Below, in pieces: positions 24,347-34,195 of a stretch of DNA of 64,000 nucleotides. The notes beneath the pieces were generated by a model. The model worked only from the letters and a program-made list of their open reading frames with translations. It was not told the origin of the DNA and did not search any database. The DNA lies in contig NZ_JACJSF010000022.1 of assembly GCF_014698035.1 (NCBI RefSeq), positions 40,394-104,393 on the forward strand, read 5' to 3'. This stretch comes from Desmonostoc muscorum FACHB-395 (lineage in GTDB: Bacteria > Cyanobacteriota > Cyanobacteriia > Cyanobacteriales > Nostocaceae). The position numbers and the translations under genes are program-made. The stretch's first letter is position 1. Every line of letters begins with the position of its first letter.

Positions 24347-27300
24347 ATGACTTTACAAAATTGGAGACGAAAGCGTGGCGTTGCACTTACTACCAAGGGT
24401 TTACAAAAAATCAAGGAAGCCAAGCATCAGTCAGAAGCAAAAGAAAATTTTGGAAACAGATATACTCTCGAAGAAATGAGTGCCCGCTCTGGGTTATATT
24501 CTGCTACCATCTCGAAAGTCTTGAATCGCGAAGGAGGGGTTGATAAACAAACTATTGAAAAGCTTTTTTCAGCTTTCAATTTAAAAATAGATAAAAGTGA
24601 CTATTTAAGCTCAATTAATCGTCTAGATTGGGGAGAAGCTATCTTTAACCCAGTTTTTTATGGGCGTACAGAAGAACTTACTACCCTAGAGCAATGGATT
24701 CTCAATGAACAATGTCGATTGGTTGCACTATTAGGGATAGGAGGTATTGGGAAAACCACGCTGTCTATAAAGCTTGCTCAACAGATTCAGGACAACTTCG
24801 AGTATGTGATCTGGCGATCGCTACGAGAAGCCCCACCTGTTAAAATTATTCTAAGTAACCTGCTGCAATTTTTATCTGACGAGCAGGAAACAGAAGGTAA
24901 CTTACCAGAAAGCTTTAGCGATCGGGTATCAAGACTCCTCTACTATTTGCAAAATCATCGTTGTTTGGTGATCCTTGATAATGCAGAGTCAATTCTCCGC
25001 AGTGGTAGCCGCGCCGGACTTTATCGAGAAGGATATGAAGAATACGGTGAGCTTTTAAGACGGATAGGAGAAGCAACTCATCAAAGCTGCTTAGTGCTAA
25101 CTAGTCGTGAAAAACCGAAAGAAGTGGCATTACTCGAAGGAGAAGCATTATCTGTTCGTTCGCTACCACTGAGTGGCTTGAAGGTAGCAGAAGGGCAAGA
25201 AATCTTAAAACTCAAAGGGCTATCTGCGGCAGAGGATGAATGGAAAGTAATGATTGAGCGCTATGCAGGTAATCCACTAGCCTTGAAGATAGTTGCTACA
25301 ACTATTCAAGATATATTTAATGGTAATGTCACTGAATTTTTGCAACAGGACACGGCTGTCTTTGGCGACATTCGCGATATTTTAGAGCAGCAGTTTGAGC
25401 GCTTGTCAGATTTAGAAAAGGATATTATGTACTGGCTAGCGATTAATCGGGAGTCGATTACACTCTCAGAGTTGCGAGAAGATATTGTATCACCAGTACC
25501 ACAAGCAAAATTACTAGAGGCTCTAGAATCTTTAGGTAGGCGATCGCTAATCGAGAAGGCTACACCTACACTTATTGAAAAAACTGGATCACTTTTTACC
25601 CTCCAGCCTGTGGTCATGGAGTATGTGACTAGTAGCTTGATAGAACAGGTATGTGAAGAGATTCGCACTGAAAAGATTAATTTGTTTAGGCATCATGCTC
25701 TGATGATAGCGACGGCCAAAGACTATATAAAAGACTCTCAAGTTCGCCTCATTATCAAACCAGTTATAGATGCGTTGCTTAATACCTTAAGAAGTAAAAG
25801 AAACATTGAAAATCATTTAAATCAAATTCTAGTGAAACTCCGAGAGACATCGCCGCTAGAACCAGGTTATACAGCTGGCAATATTCTGAATCTGCTTGGT
25901 CATTTAGAAACAGACCTAAGTAACTATGATTTTTCTTATCTAACTGTTTTGCAAGCAGATATGCGAAGTATGAATTTGCACAATGTAAATTTTGCTCATG
26001 CCGAGCTAGATAAGTGCATTTTTGCTGAAACACTAGGGGGAATTCATTCGGTGGCATTCAGCCCAGATGGAAAATTATTAGCTACTGGAGATAGCTATGG
26101 TGAGCTTCGCCTCTACCAGGTTACAGATGGGAAACAATTGCTTGTTTGCACCGGACACACAGATTGGCTCTGGTCAGTTGCCTTCAGTCCTAATGGGGAT
26201 ATCCTTGCTAGTAGTAGTAAGGATCAAACAGTCAAACTGTGGGATGTTAATAGTGGGCAGTGTCTGGCAACCTTACAGGGGCATAGTGGTGGAATTTGGT
26301 CAGTTGCCTTCAGCCCTAAAGGTGATATCCTTGCCAGTGGAAGTGAAGACCAAACAGTCAAACTATGGGATCTCAGCACTGGTGAATGCCTCAAAACTTT
26401 ACAAGGGCATAATAGTCGAGTCTCATCAATTGCTTATAGCCCAGATGGTCTAAGCTTGGCTAGCGGGTGTCATGACCAAACACTTAAGCTGTGGGATATC
26501 AGCACTGGTGAATGCCTCAAAACTTTACAAGGGCATAACAGTGGTATTTGGTCAGTTAGGTTTAGCCCAAACGGTCTAATCTTGGCTAGTGGCAGCCATG
26601 ACCAAACAGTGAAGCTGTGGGATTTCAGCACTGGTGAATGTCTTAAAACTTTACAGGAGCATACTGACTGTGTGTATTCGGTTTTCTTCAGCCCTGATGG
26701 TAATACACTAGCAAGTAGCAGTGATGACAAAACAGTAAAACTGTGGGACACTACCACAGGTATTTGCACAGCCACACTTTGGGGACATAGTAGCAGAGTA
26801 TGGTCAGTTGTTTTTAATTCCAACAATCGTATAGTAGCTAGCGGTAGTAGCGATCAAACAGTAAGCCTATGGGATGCCAAGACTGGTCAATGCCTTAAGA
26901 CCTTGCAGGGTTACAGTAGTGGAATATGGTCAGTAGCCTTTAGTGCTGATGGTCATATACTTGTAAGTGGGAGTGGCAATAAAATCGTTAAGCTGTGGGA
27001 TGCTGATACTGGTCAGTGCCTTAAAACTTTACGAGGCCATAGTCATAGGGTTACATCAGTTACCCTAAGTTCAAATAATTTACTTCTTGCTAGTGGTAGT
27101 GAAGATCAAACGATAAAGCTGTGGGATGTCAGCACTGGTCAATGTCTTCAAACTTTGCAAGGGCATAGTAATTGGCTCACATCGGTTGCCTTTAGTCCAA
27201 ACTGTCAGATGATTGCCAGTGGCAGTGATGACCATACAGTAAAACTGTGGGATATCAACACAGGGCAATGCATTCAGACTTTCAACGGGCATAGTGATAA

Positions 27301-27898
27301 AGTATGGTCTATCGCCTTCCACCTCAACGGTCAGATCCTGGCAAGTGGTAGTATTGACCAAACAGTAAAACTGTGGGATGTCAACACTGGGAAATGCGTT
27401 CAGACTTTGAAGGGGCATGAAGACTTGGTATGGTCAATCACCTACAGTCCTGATGGGCGTTTGCTAGCTAGTGCTAGCAGTGACCAGACGATAAAGGTAT
27501 GGGATGCCAGTAGTGGGCAATGCATTCAGACTTTAACAGGACATATTAGTTCTGTATATTCAGCTACTTTTAGTCCAAATGGTTGTATGCTTGCAAGTAG
27601 TAGTGAAGATCAAACAGTGAAGCTATGGGATCTCAGCACTGGTCGATGCCTTAAAAGTTTTGAGGGACATACACAATTAGTTTGGTCTGTTGCTTTCAGC
27701 TCTAACAGTCAAACTCTAGCGAGTGGTAGTCAGGATGATACTATTAAAATCTGGGATGTCACAACTGGTGAGTGCATAAAAACCTTAAGGAATGATAGAC
27801 CCTATGAAGGTATGAATATCAGCGGTATTAGAGGTATAACTAATGCTCAAAGAGCTTCTTTAAAAAATTTAGGAGCAGTTATTTATGTGGAAAACTAA
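24347..27898 (+). CDS. HTH - NB-ARC STAND NTPase - WD40 (14 blades) protein
   Basis: The 1,183-residue protein has four parts. Residues about 1-95 contain an HTH-like segment ([22 protein letters not shown]). Residues about 105-400 are a STAND/NB-ARC NTPase with the P-loop [10 protein letters not shown], Walker [11 protein letters not shown] and the sensor arginine region [12 protein letters not shown] winged-helix/helical region follows, then a short pentapeptide-like linker ([23 protein letters not shown]). Residues about 563-1140 hold 14 WD40 repeats, nearly all ending KLWD-xxTG, enough for two seven-bladed propellers. STAND proteins act as ATP-driven switches that oligomerise when the repeat sensor binds a ligand; relatives include apoptotic and antiphage sensors. 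Here the effector is replaced by a DNA-binding-like domain, so a regulatory or abortive-response role is inferred only. Confidence 0.88.
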   Translation: MTLQNWRRKRGVALTTKGLQKIKEAKHQSEAKENFGNRYTLEEMSARSGLYSATISKVLNREGGVDKQTIEKLFSAFNLKIDKSDYLSSINRLDWGEAIFNPVFYGRTEELTTLEQWILNEQCRLVALLGIGGIGKTTLSIKLAQQIQDNFEYVIWRSLREAPPVKIILSNLLQFLSDEQETEGNLPESFSDRVSRLLYYLQNHRCLVILDNAESILRSGSRAGLYREGYEEYGELLRRIGEATHQSCLVLTSREKPKEVALLEGEALSVRSLPLSGLKVAEGQEILKLKGLSAAEDEWKVMIERYAGNPLALKIVATTIQDIFNGNVTEFLQQDTAVFGDIRDILEQQFERLSDLEKDIMYWLAINRESITLSELREDIVSPVPQAKLLEALESLGRRSLIEKATPTLIEKTGSLFTLQPVVMEYVTSSLIEQVCEEIRTEKINLFRHHALMIATAKDYIKDSQVRLIIKPVIDALLNTLRSKRNIENHLNQILVKLRETSPLEPGYTAGNILNLLGHLETDLSNYDFSYLTVLQADMRSMNLHNVNFAHAELDKCIFAETLGGIHSVAFSPDGKLLATGDSYGELRLYQVTDGKQLLVCTGHTDWLWSVAFSPNGDILASSSKDQTVKLWDVNSGQCLATLQGHSGGIWSVAFSPKGDILASGSEDQTVKLWDLSTGECLKTLQGHNSRVSSIAYSPDGLSLASGCHDQTLKLWDISTGECLKTLQGHNSGIWSVRFSPNGLILASGSHDQTVKLWDFSTGECLKTLQEHTDCVYSVFFSPDGNTLASSSDDKTVKLWDTTTGICTATLWGHSSRVWSVVFNSNNRIVASGSSDQTVSLWDAKTGQCLKTLQGYSSGIWSVAFSADGHILVSGSGNKIVKLWDADTGQCLKTLRGHSHRVTSVTLSSNNLLLASGSEDQTIKLWDVSTGQCLQTLQGHSNWLTSVAFSPNCQMIASGSDDHTVKLWDINTGQCIQTFNGHSDKVWSIAFHLNGQILASGSIDQTVKLWDVNTGKCVQTLKGHEDLVWSITYSPDGRLLASASSDQTIKVWDASSGQCIQTLTGHISSVYSATFSPNGCMLASSSEDQTVKLWDLSTGRCLKSFEGHTQLVWSVAFSSNSQTLASGSQDDTIKIWDVTTGECIKTLRNDRPYEGMNISGIRGITNAQRASLKNLGAVIYVEN

Positions 27899-27922
27899 CC
27901 CTACAGTATTACTTCTAGCACT

Positions 27923-28906
27923 TTATTGGTACTTACCTTTCAGTCGTGAAAATTTACTTACTGCACCAAACAATAATAGCCCTAATATAGCAGAAGATTC
28001 AGGAACAGATGCTGACTGAAGTGTTGAAAATGCTAATTCTGCAATTAGCTTGTGAGTCGCAGTAGTTGGATGAATTTGATCCCAGAATAAAAACTGATCT
28101 GGAGTACAGGTGATTGACTGCGTGGGAATATTTATGGGTATCACCGATAAGTCTCCGATACATGAGTCGGTCACATTCGTGAATCCGAATTCCACTGGGT
28201 GGGCAATGATTCTAGTGTATAAGGAATTAACATCAAGAGGAATAATATTAACATCAGGACTTAGTTTCTGACTCAACAAGTTAAGGTTGGTAGACAAAAT
28301 GGAGTTGTGTACATCTGTAAAAGTGCTAAATAAGTTTGAAGTTTGATTACTGATGTCTGTAACCGGAAAAGTACCCAAATTTGGCTGGTTAACCACCATA
28401 ATATCTTTGGCACCCACGGACGAAAGTGATTGTACTGCTACTAATAAATTTGTGACAACCTGGGTAGGGTTGGGAATGGCATCAAAAAAGTAATTGAGAT
28501 AATCATTAGTACCGGCCCATATGATATAGAGGAAGTTTGGATCGACAGACCTATTTTCGGTGGTAAAGCTATTAATCTGTTGTTGTAATCCTGGTAAGCT
28601 AGCTAGTCCAATATTCTGAAATCCAGTAGTCGCACCACCAAAGGCAAAGTTAGTTTGTGGATTAAAATTTAACCCTAGATCAAATGCGAGATCCTCTACC
28701 CAGACTGGGCCGTTGGAAAAACGTCCATTAAAATATGGTGGACTTGGAGGAATAGCTCTGTTTGTGGCATTAAAGACATTACTTGTATCAGAAAAGCTGT
28801 CTCCAAAGACATAAATACCCTCATAATCCTTTGCTAAAACTTTGAGCGGAAACATGAGAGATAAAATAAAAATTCCTGTTGCTAGAATCTGTTTTTGCAC
28901 GGTCAA
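27923..28906 (-). CDS. Secreted GDSL/SGNH esterase with PEP-CTERM anchor
   Basis: About 327 residues starting with TTG (or GTG two codons later). An N-terminal signal peptide (FILSLMFPLKVLA) is followed by block I with the catalytic Ser (YVFGDSFSDTSNVF), block III GTNDY and the catalytic Asp-His block DQIHPTTATH, the full SGNH set. The C-terminus has VPESSAILGLLLFGAV and a basic KGK tail, the PEP-CTERM sorting signal processed by exosortase. The family contains lipases and esterases that cleave ester bonds outside the cell. It follows the KAS III-like gene by 34 bases on the same strand and may be in the same transcript, which would suggest it acts on an acyl ester made by the upstream enzymes. 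Confidence 0.85.
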   Translation of the reverse strand: MTVQKQILATGIFILSLMFPLKVLAKDYEGIYVFGDSFSDTSNVFNATNRAIPPSPPYFNGRFSNGPVWVEDLAFDLGLNFNPQTNFAFGGATTGFQNIGLASLPGLQQQINSFTTENRSVDPNFLYIIWAGTNDYLNYFFDAIPNPTQVVTNLLVAVQSLSSVGAKDIMVVNQPNLGTFPVTDISNQTSNLFSTFTDVHNSILSTNLNLLSQKLSPDVNIIPLDVNSLYTRIIAHPVEFGFTNVTDSCIGDLSVIPINIPTQSITCTPDQFLFWDQIHPTTATHKLIAELAFSTLQSASVPESSAILGLLLFGAVSKFSRLKGKYQ

Positions 28907-28940
28907 CTTTTAAATATGCTTGCAATGTGTATAGAAAATC

Positions 28941-30080
28941 TTAACTAGAAATAAAGTTACTGTTTTCATTACCTTTTCTTGTTGAGTCTATTTCCTTGAG
29001 AGAGTCAAGACCTAGTGCCACTTTTCCCCAGCGCATTACACTTGCAGAGGCAGCACCGGCTGCACCAAATCCATAAATCAGAACCAAGTCATTTTCGTGA
29101 ATTCTTCCCAATTGTGCAGCATGGTACATATTGGCTACAGTGATTACTGGTCCAATATTTGCATATTGTGGATAGAGGTTGATTGTACGCTCTGGCTCAA
29201 TATCCAATACACGCGTGCAGAAGCTTGCAAACCAAGCACTAGTTGTATGGAAAAGAAAAAAGTCAATTTGGTCGAGGGTTACACCAGCAGCAATGACAGC
29301 ACCCTGACAACAGGTACGGAGCAAATCCACGGATGTTTCACGAAACAGCTTGTTTGCACTTTTGTCAACCTGCATACGAACCAGGGGATTACCTCGTTCA
29401 TCCTGTGTGATTACAGAAAATAAAGTATCACATAATACACTTGTATTGATTGTCTTGGTTGCAATAATTCCCTGATTAGGCTCAAGTGAGCCAACCACAA
29501 AAGCTCCACCACCATCACCGATACACCATGAGAGGGTGTCATTTTCATCAAAAAACCGAGAATAAGTGCATGAGACGACTACCAGCACGTTTTTGTATTC
29601 TCCCGATCGCACTAGAGCACAGGCAGTTTGCAGTGCAACTGGAGTAACCCCGCACGCTGCATCAATATTCCAAGCAGCACCTTGCAAACCTAGTTGACGA
29701 GCAAGGAAGGCAGCATTGCCAAATCCTATTTGTTCTGGCCAGACTGAGGCTACAATCATGAGTTCAACTTCATGAGGAGAAAGGTTTGCTGCTTTGAGGG
29801 CATCCCTTGCTGCTCGCTCTTCCAATGTCAGCGACGATTCATCTGAACCTAGAATCTGCCGCTCAACACTACCACGAAAGGGGTCTAAGAGATAGGGCAT
29901 CATCTCCAAGTCAAATTCGTTCTCAGGAATAGATCCAGCGAGCGAAAACAACTTTGCCAAACTTTTTTGTTCAGCCTGTGCGAACATGTTAGGGTATTTT
30001 TCTATGTAATAATCATTCGTGCGTCTGATACTTGGAAGGCTCAAAGCAAGCGAACGAATACCTACTGGGGAATGCACCAT
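28941..30080 (-). CDS. 3-oxoacyl-ACP synthase III-like (KAS III/FabH-type) enzyme
   Basis: At 379 residues it is longer than housekeeping FabH (about 320-330). The thiolase-fold triad is visible: Cys in DAACGVTPVALQ, His in FLFHTTSAWF and Asn in QYANIGPVITVANM. The oxyanion and Gly-rich end GFGAAGAASASVMRW is typical. KAS III-like proteins either condense an acyl-CoA with malonyl-ACP or, in secondary metabolism, transfer acyl groups to O- or N-nucleophiles. The insert around residues 45-75 (ENEFDLEMMPYLLDP) is unusual. It is 21 bases behind the ThDP enzyme gene, so the two are almost certainly one operon, pointing to a joint biosynthetic pathway rather than fatty-acid initiation. Confidence 0.8.
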   Translation of the reverse strand: MVHSPVGIRSLALSLPSIRRTNDYYIEKYPNMFAQAEQKSLAKLFSLAGSIPENEFDLEMMPYLLDPFRGSVERQILGSDESSLTLEERAARDALKAANLSPHEVELMIVASVWPEQIGFGNAAFLARQLGLQGAAWNIDAACGVTPVALQTACALVRSGEYKNVLVVVSCTYSRFFDENDTLSWCIGDGGGAFVVGSLEPNQGIIATKTINTSVLCDTLFSVITQDERGNPLVRMQVDKSANKLFRETSVDLLRTCCQGAVIAAGVTLDQIDFFLFHTTSAWFASFCTRVLDIEPERTINLYPQYANIGPVITVANMYHAAQLGRIHENDLVLIYGFGAAGAASASVMRWGKVALGLDSLKEIDSTRKGNENSNFISS

Positions 30081-30101
30081 ATAAAAAAATTCTCTTTTAT
30101 C

Positions 30102-31859
30102 TTAATAGTTGGTAGCGCCCTGTAAAATCAGGCTTAGATTACGACTTTGAGTCGGTGCTATTTGGGTGGGGTCGATGATTACGTCAACCACAAATGGGCC
30201 CTTTGCCGCGATCGCTTTTTCTAGCGCTATTTGAACGTCAGCTTCCCTTTCTACCCGAATACCATCTGCTCCCATACCCTGAGCAATCTTGACAAAATCT
30301 GCCTGCGGAATTGTTGCATCTACGTTCTTGAATCCTAGATATGCTATTCCCTGTTCGCAGATGTTGTAGCGCCCATCGTTGAGTATAATCCAGACCGCAG
30401 GAACTTGATATTTTACAGCCGTGTTTACTTCGCTGTTCATCAGCATCGCACCATCTCCGACAATAGCAACAGCTTTGCCATTCCGTGCTAAAGCACCACC
30501 TACTACACCTGTGACAAAATGCCCCATAGAACCAAATCCGTTGCTAATTCGATAACGACTTGGTGTGGTAAATCGCAGCAGATGAATTACCCAAGCAAAC
30601 GAGTTACCTGACTCTGCCATTACTAATGCATCGCTTCCATCAACAATCACTTGTTGAATTACATTCATAAGCAGTTCCGGTCGTACTAGACCGTCCACAC
30701 GTGGCTTGATGAGATCGCGTTTAAATCGAGGCAGCATTATTGTCCTTGAGCGACCAGTACTTTCTGGGAAGTTCTTCAGCAGGTTCTTTAGGAATATTGC
30801 TACGTCGGACTGGATGGCAAAAGTCTCGGCAGATGGATATGCAGTTCCTGGAACCTTTGTGTCGATGTCAACATGCAAAAAGCCATGTCTGGGAATCATC
30901 TCAGGGTTCCAGAATGAGGTAAACTCACCAAGACGTGTTCCCAGCACCAGCACACGTTTTGGACGTTGCTCCCTCATGTACGTTAAAACCGACTCATGCC
31001 CACCGAAGCCGGTAACGCCTACAAACTGAGGATGATCTTCAGGAAAAATACCTTTGGCCCGTGGTGAACACATTACCGCAGCCCCTGTTCTCTCAGCAAG
31101 CTGGCGAATCTCTTTTGCAGCACCCCGTGCCCCAAAGCCCACCCAGATTGCAAACGGCCCGTCACATAGTAACCGGACACATTTTGCGATTGTCTCCTCG
31201 CTTGTTGTTGCCACAGCCTGAGACAGAGTTACTTGTGGCAAAGATGTTTTTACTGAACTTGTCTGGATGTTTGTCGGAATACTGATATGAGCTACAAATC
31301 CTCCCGGTTGTGCTAGACCGAGGGCAAGCCTTCGAGCAACCTCTGGAAGTTCATCGCTGGATTCGAGGGTTGTCGCATAATGGAATATTGTCCCCGAAGT
31401 AAAAATATCTGCATTGGGCATTGTGTAGGTACTGGTTTCTTGGCAAGCCCACCGACCACGCTGTGATGCTGAGGTTGAAGCTGATACGAAAATCACCTTA
31501 GCTCCCTCCCAACGGGCAGCCAACAGCCCTGTCAAAGCATTGGTGATCCCTGGGCCTGTAGTAGTGAATACAACAACTGGGCGATCGCTAACAAAGTGCG
31601 CCTCAATGGCCGCAAAAGCTGCTCCAGCTTCGTGGCGAAAGTGCAGCACCTGGAGGGAACTTTGATGTAATGCAGCCCACACTGGGGCGATCGCACCTCC
31701 CGAAACACCAAAGGCATACTCTACTCCCATATCTCCTAGCATTTTAACCACTGCCTCTGCTACCGAAGAAGGTCTAGATGGCTTGCTGTGAGATTGCTGT
31801 TCAGTGGAGTTTAATTGTTCAGTGGTATTCGCTTGTGTGTCCTGAAATTTAAGATGCAT
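30102..31859 (-). CDS. Thiamine diphosphate-dependent acetolactate synthase-like enzyme
   Basis: About 585 residues from the ATG at 31859. It has the three ThDP-enzyme domains: N-terminal PYR domain (about 30-200) with the catalytic Glu in FRHEAGAAFAAIEA; central domain (about 215-345); and C-terminal PP domain with the ThDP/Mg motif GDGAMLMNSEVNTAVKYQVP ending IILNDGRYN. The family includes acetolactate synthase, benzaldehyde lyase, ScyA of scytonemin and acyloin-forming enzymes. The N-terminal 30 residues are Gln/Ser-rich (disordered). A housekeeping IlvB is unlikely because no small subunit lies nearby and the operon partner is a KAS III-like enzyme. It probably joins two carbonyl compounds by C-C bond formation. 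Confidence 0.85.
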   Translation of the reverse strand: MHLKFQDTQANTTEQLNSTEQQSHSKPSRPSSVAEAVVKMLGDMGVEYAFGVSGGAIAPVWAALHQSSLQVLHFRHEAGAAFAAIEAHFVSDRPVVVFTTTGPGITNALTGLLAARWEGAKVIFVSASTSASQRGRWACQETSTYTMPNADIFTSGTIFHYATTLESSDELPEVARRLALGLAQPGGFVAHISIPTNIQTSSVKTSLPQVTLSQAVATTSEETIAKCVRLLCDGPFAIWVGFGARGAAKEIRQLAERTGAAVMCSPRAKGIFPEDHPQFVGVTGFGGHESVLTYMREQRPKRVLVLGTRLGEFTSFWNPEMIPRHGFLHVDIDTKVPGTAYPSAETFAIQSDVAIFLKNLLKNFPESTGRSRTIMLPRFKRDLIKPRVDGLVRPELLMNVIQQVIVDGSDALVMAESGNSFAWVIHLLRFTTPSRYRISNGFGSMGHFVTGVVGGALARNGKAVAIVGDGAMLMNSEVNTAVKYQVPAVWIILNDGRYNICEQGIAYLGFKNVDATIPQADFVKIAQGMGADGIRVEREADVQIALEKAIAAKGPFVVDVIIDPTQIAPTQSRNLSLILQGATNY

Positions 31860-32191
31860 ACAAACTATACTTATTAGGAATAATTTCCCCTGTGAAGTAA
31901 CATTATCCCACACGCTAAACTCAGCAATATTACTTTTTTTAGATAACTACCATACAAATTTTTTAGTACTGCTTTTGTAAAGCAGTTACTTAGAAACCTT
32001 AAAACTACCCTCACACTTTGCTTTGCCAACCTTTTAGCAGTTGAAAATCTGATATAGGGAATGTCTAGAGAATTCAACAATATGTGAATGTAGCGATGCC
32101 TGTGGCGGGTTGCGCCAACGCAGATAGGTTAACCTGTTTTCCAGTTTATGAGAACTGAACACTATAGAATCAATATCTGGAGTATAAAAAG
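31860..32191. other. 332-base divergent gap with one interspersed repeat
   Basis: Lies between the ThDP operon and the HAD gene. It contains TGCCTGTGGCGGGTTGCGCC near 32097-32116, a palindrome-rich Nostoc interspersed repeat type. The promoters of both divergent genes presumably lie here, but I cannot place them. Confidence 0.4.
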
Positions 32192-32890
32192 GTGATTAAC
32201 TTCAATCAGTATATAGCTTTAACTTTCGATTGTTATGGAACCCTCATTGATTGGGAGAACGGCATTTTAGGAGCGCTCAAGCCACTTTTGCTGGCACACA
32301 ACACTGATTTAGATGACGATCGAATTCTGGAGCTTTTTGCTGAATTTGAAGCAGAACTGGAAAGAGGTGATTATATCAAATATCGGGAAGTTTTGAAGAG
32401 AGTAGTCGAGAAATTTGGCGAACAATTTGGCTTTGAGCCAACTGTCAAGGAACTAAATTCAATTGCTGATTCGATTCAGCATTGGCTACCTTTCCCCGAT
32501 ACAGTTGAGGCACTTAAAACCCTCAAGCAAAAGTTTCAACTGGTAATTATCTCCAATGTAGATGACGATCTATTTGCTTTTTCTGCAAAATACTTGGAGG
32601 TAGAATTTGACCAAATAATCACAGCAGAACAAGCAAAAAGTTACAAACCCTCCTTAAAAAACTTCAGACTGGCTATTGAGAGAATTGATTTGCCGCTAGA
32701 GCAGATATTACATGTTGCTGCTAGTGTATATCACGATATCGTTACAGCCAAATCTCTGGGACTATCAACAGTCTGGGTAAACCGTCGAGCAGAGAAAAAA
32801 GGATCAAAAACCACAGAATCAGCATTAAGTCAACCTGACTTAGAAGTGCCTGATTTAAAGACTCTTGCTGCTTTGAGTTCAGAGAAATGA
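32192..32890 (+). CDS. HAD-superfamily hydrolase, haloacid dehalogenase type II-like
   Basis: The 232-residue protein starts at GTG. The HAD nucleophile motif is ALTFDCYGTLIDWE (Asp nucleophile), motif II is VIISNVD, motif III includes Lys in EQAKSYKPSLKNFRLAIE, and motif IV is HVAASVYHDIVTAKSLG. FDCYGTLIDWE with a cap domain after it is typical of the L-2-haloacid dehalogenase/HAD-IA group. A true dehalogenase activity cannot be inferred; many such proteins are small-molecule phosphatases. It stands alone on the plus strand. Confidence 0.82.
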   Translation: MINFNQYIALTFDCYGTLIDWENGILGALKPLLLAHNTDLDDDRILELFAEFEAELERGDYIKYREVLKRVVEKFGEQFGFEPTVKELNSIADSIQHWLPFPDTVEALKTLKQKFQLVIISNVDDDLFAFSAKYLEVEFDQIITAEQAKSYKPSLKNFRLAIERIDLPLEQILHVAASVYHDIVTAKSLGLSTVWVNRRAEKKGSKTTESALSQPDLEVPDLKTLAALSSEK

Positions 32891-32902
32891 TACTGAGCAA
32901 TA

Positions 32903-32922
32903 AGTGCTGAGTACCCAGCACT
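32903..32922 (+). terminator. Possible terminator hairpin after the HAD gene
   Basis: AGTGCTG (32903-32909) pairs with CAGCACT (32916-32922) around a six-base loop, 13 bases after the stop and followed by GTTTCG. It is short and the T tract is poor. The remaining 270 bases up to the next gene hold no recognised feature. Confidence 0.4.
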
Positions 32923-33195
32923 GTTTCGATGGGGATCTGTATCTGTAATGATTAGAACTCGAAGAGCTTTCACGCCAAGGAGTAGTCAAAAAACGAAACA
33001 GGGATTGCAACATAGATTGATTTTGCTTTACCCTGGAAAAATTACTACACCAGTTTGACGGCATGTCCGACCTCCTTTTGAGGGCGACACGCAAGGCACG
33101 AGTAAATCTCGTAGCAACGCTCTCTTTCTGGCTCTCCTTTCCTCAGCGCTCTGCCGATAAACTTGTTCAATAAAACACTTTGATAGCCTAAAACG

Positions 33196-34065
33196 ATGAA
33201 AGCATCTGCTAATTTCGACTTTGAAGACGAGAAATTTAATGCACCGCCTTCTCAAGTCATCCCTTGGTGTCAGATGATTAATCCTCGGTATGGCACAGAT
33301 GGTATGCAATCCCACGGTTTGGCGATTAAGCTAGATAACGCCAATGCTGTCGGCTTTGTGCCAGATGATAATTGGCAGCAGGTAGAGCATGAATTTAGCT
33401 CTGGAGTCGAAACAGTCTTTATTAGCACTACTCCAAACTTGGTTTTAGTGCGTCGAGGGCCATTGTCTGTCAAAGACCGGGAAAGTGGTCTAAAACTGGG
33501 TACGCTCAAAGAAAATTATGATGCCTTTTTAGCAGATAAACTTAAATTTAAAACCTTTACTCGCTATCTAATTTTTATAGTGGGCGAGAATAAAAAGTTT
33601 TTACACGAATCACCACTACAACTAACTCTTAATGGTGCTGCCGGAGCGAGTTTCAGCAAAACCTACTGCGAATATCAACAAGGTAAAGTAGTTAGTGGAT
33701 TCGTGGCTGAACTAGAAAAAGCTTATGCTGTTTACCGCAAGCAACCTTTAACGCCAAAAGGCCCTTTGTTCCATGCTCACGGGATTTTTTGCCCAATAAT
33801 TGAGTGTGAAGAAAGAGGTATTGAACCAAATACAGTTCTAGTCGCTTCAACTGTAGACTACAAACATCCCACGGTAGGGACTTTAACTCAATATTTAATA
33901 GCTTCTGATTCTCTAGAGTCTGCAATGATTTGCAAGACTTTTGAAGAATACAAAGACTTTGGGAAGGAACCTGTAAAATCAGAAACGCCTAAATTGGCAA
34001 TGGCAGGAGTTTCTAACTCTTATGTTTATGCCGATGAAGATGATTTTGCTTATCCGCCGTATTAA
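33196..34065 (+). CDS. Conserved cyanobacterial protein, DUF5895-like
   Basis: The 289-residue soluble protein begins MKASANFDFEDEKFNAPP and has the block IPWCQMINPRYGTDGMQSHG, followed by an alternating strand pattern (FISTTPNLVLVRRGPLSV) and a C-terminal acidic tail (YADEDDFAYPPY). There is no signal peptide, membrane helix or known catalytic motif. The overall appearance resembles DUF5895 proteins seen in Nostoc genomes, where the function is unknown. The neighbours are unrelated (HAD gene upstream, MltA convergent), so no pathway can be assigned. Confidence 0.55.
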   Translation: MKASANFDFEDEKFNAPPSQVIPWCQMINPRYGTDGMQSHGLAIKLDNANAVGFVPDDNWQQVEHEFSSGVETVFISTTPNLVLVRRGPLSVKDRESGLKLGTLKENYDAFLADKLKFKTFTRYLIFIVGENKKFLHESPLQLTLNGAAGASFSKTYCEYQQGKVVSGFVAELEKAYAVYRKQPLTPKGPLFHAHGIFCPIIECEERGIEPNTVLVASTVDYKHPTVGTLTQYLIASDSLESAMICKTFEEYKDFGKEPVKSETPKLAMAGVSNSYVYADEDDFAYPPY

Positions 34066-34190
34066 GTGGGAATGGGGAATGGAGAATGGGGAATTGGAAA
34101 TTGGAAATTGGGAATGGGGAATTGAGTATAATTCTCCTTGTCCCCTTGTCCCCTTGTCCCCCGGCTCCCTGCCCTCTGCCTCTTCTGCCC
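34066..34190. repeat. Short tandem repeat block between convergent genes
   Basis: Runs of GGGAATGGGGAATGGAGAAT and GAAATTGG units are followed by CTTGTCCCC triplets. The same two motif types occur, translated, inside the RND gene (8257-8383) and, for the GGGAATGG type, in the histidine kinase gene (42209-42286). Confidence 0.8.
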
Positions 34191-34195
34191 AATAA

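Noticed and set aside
28941..30080. Housekeeping FabH
   Set aside because: Too long at 379 residues, with an insert, and not near fatty-acid genes.
30102..31859. Housekeeping acetolactate synthase large subunit
   Set aside because: No small subunit or isoleucine/valine genes nearby; the operon partner is a KAS III-like enzyme.
33028..33315. 95-codon frame on the minus strand overlapping the DUF5895-like start
   Set aside because: It overlaps a better gene on the other strand, is rich in Arg and Cys without a recognisable domain, and has no ribosome site.
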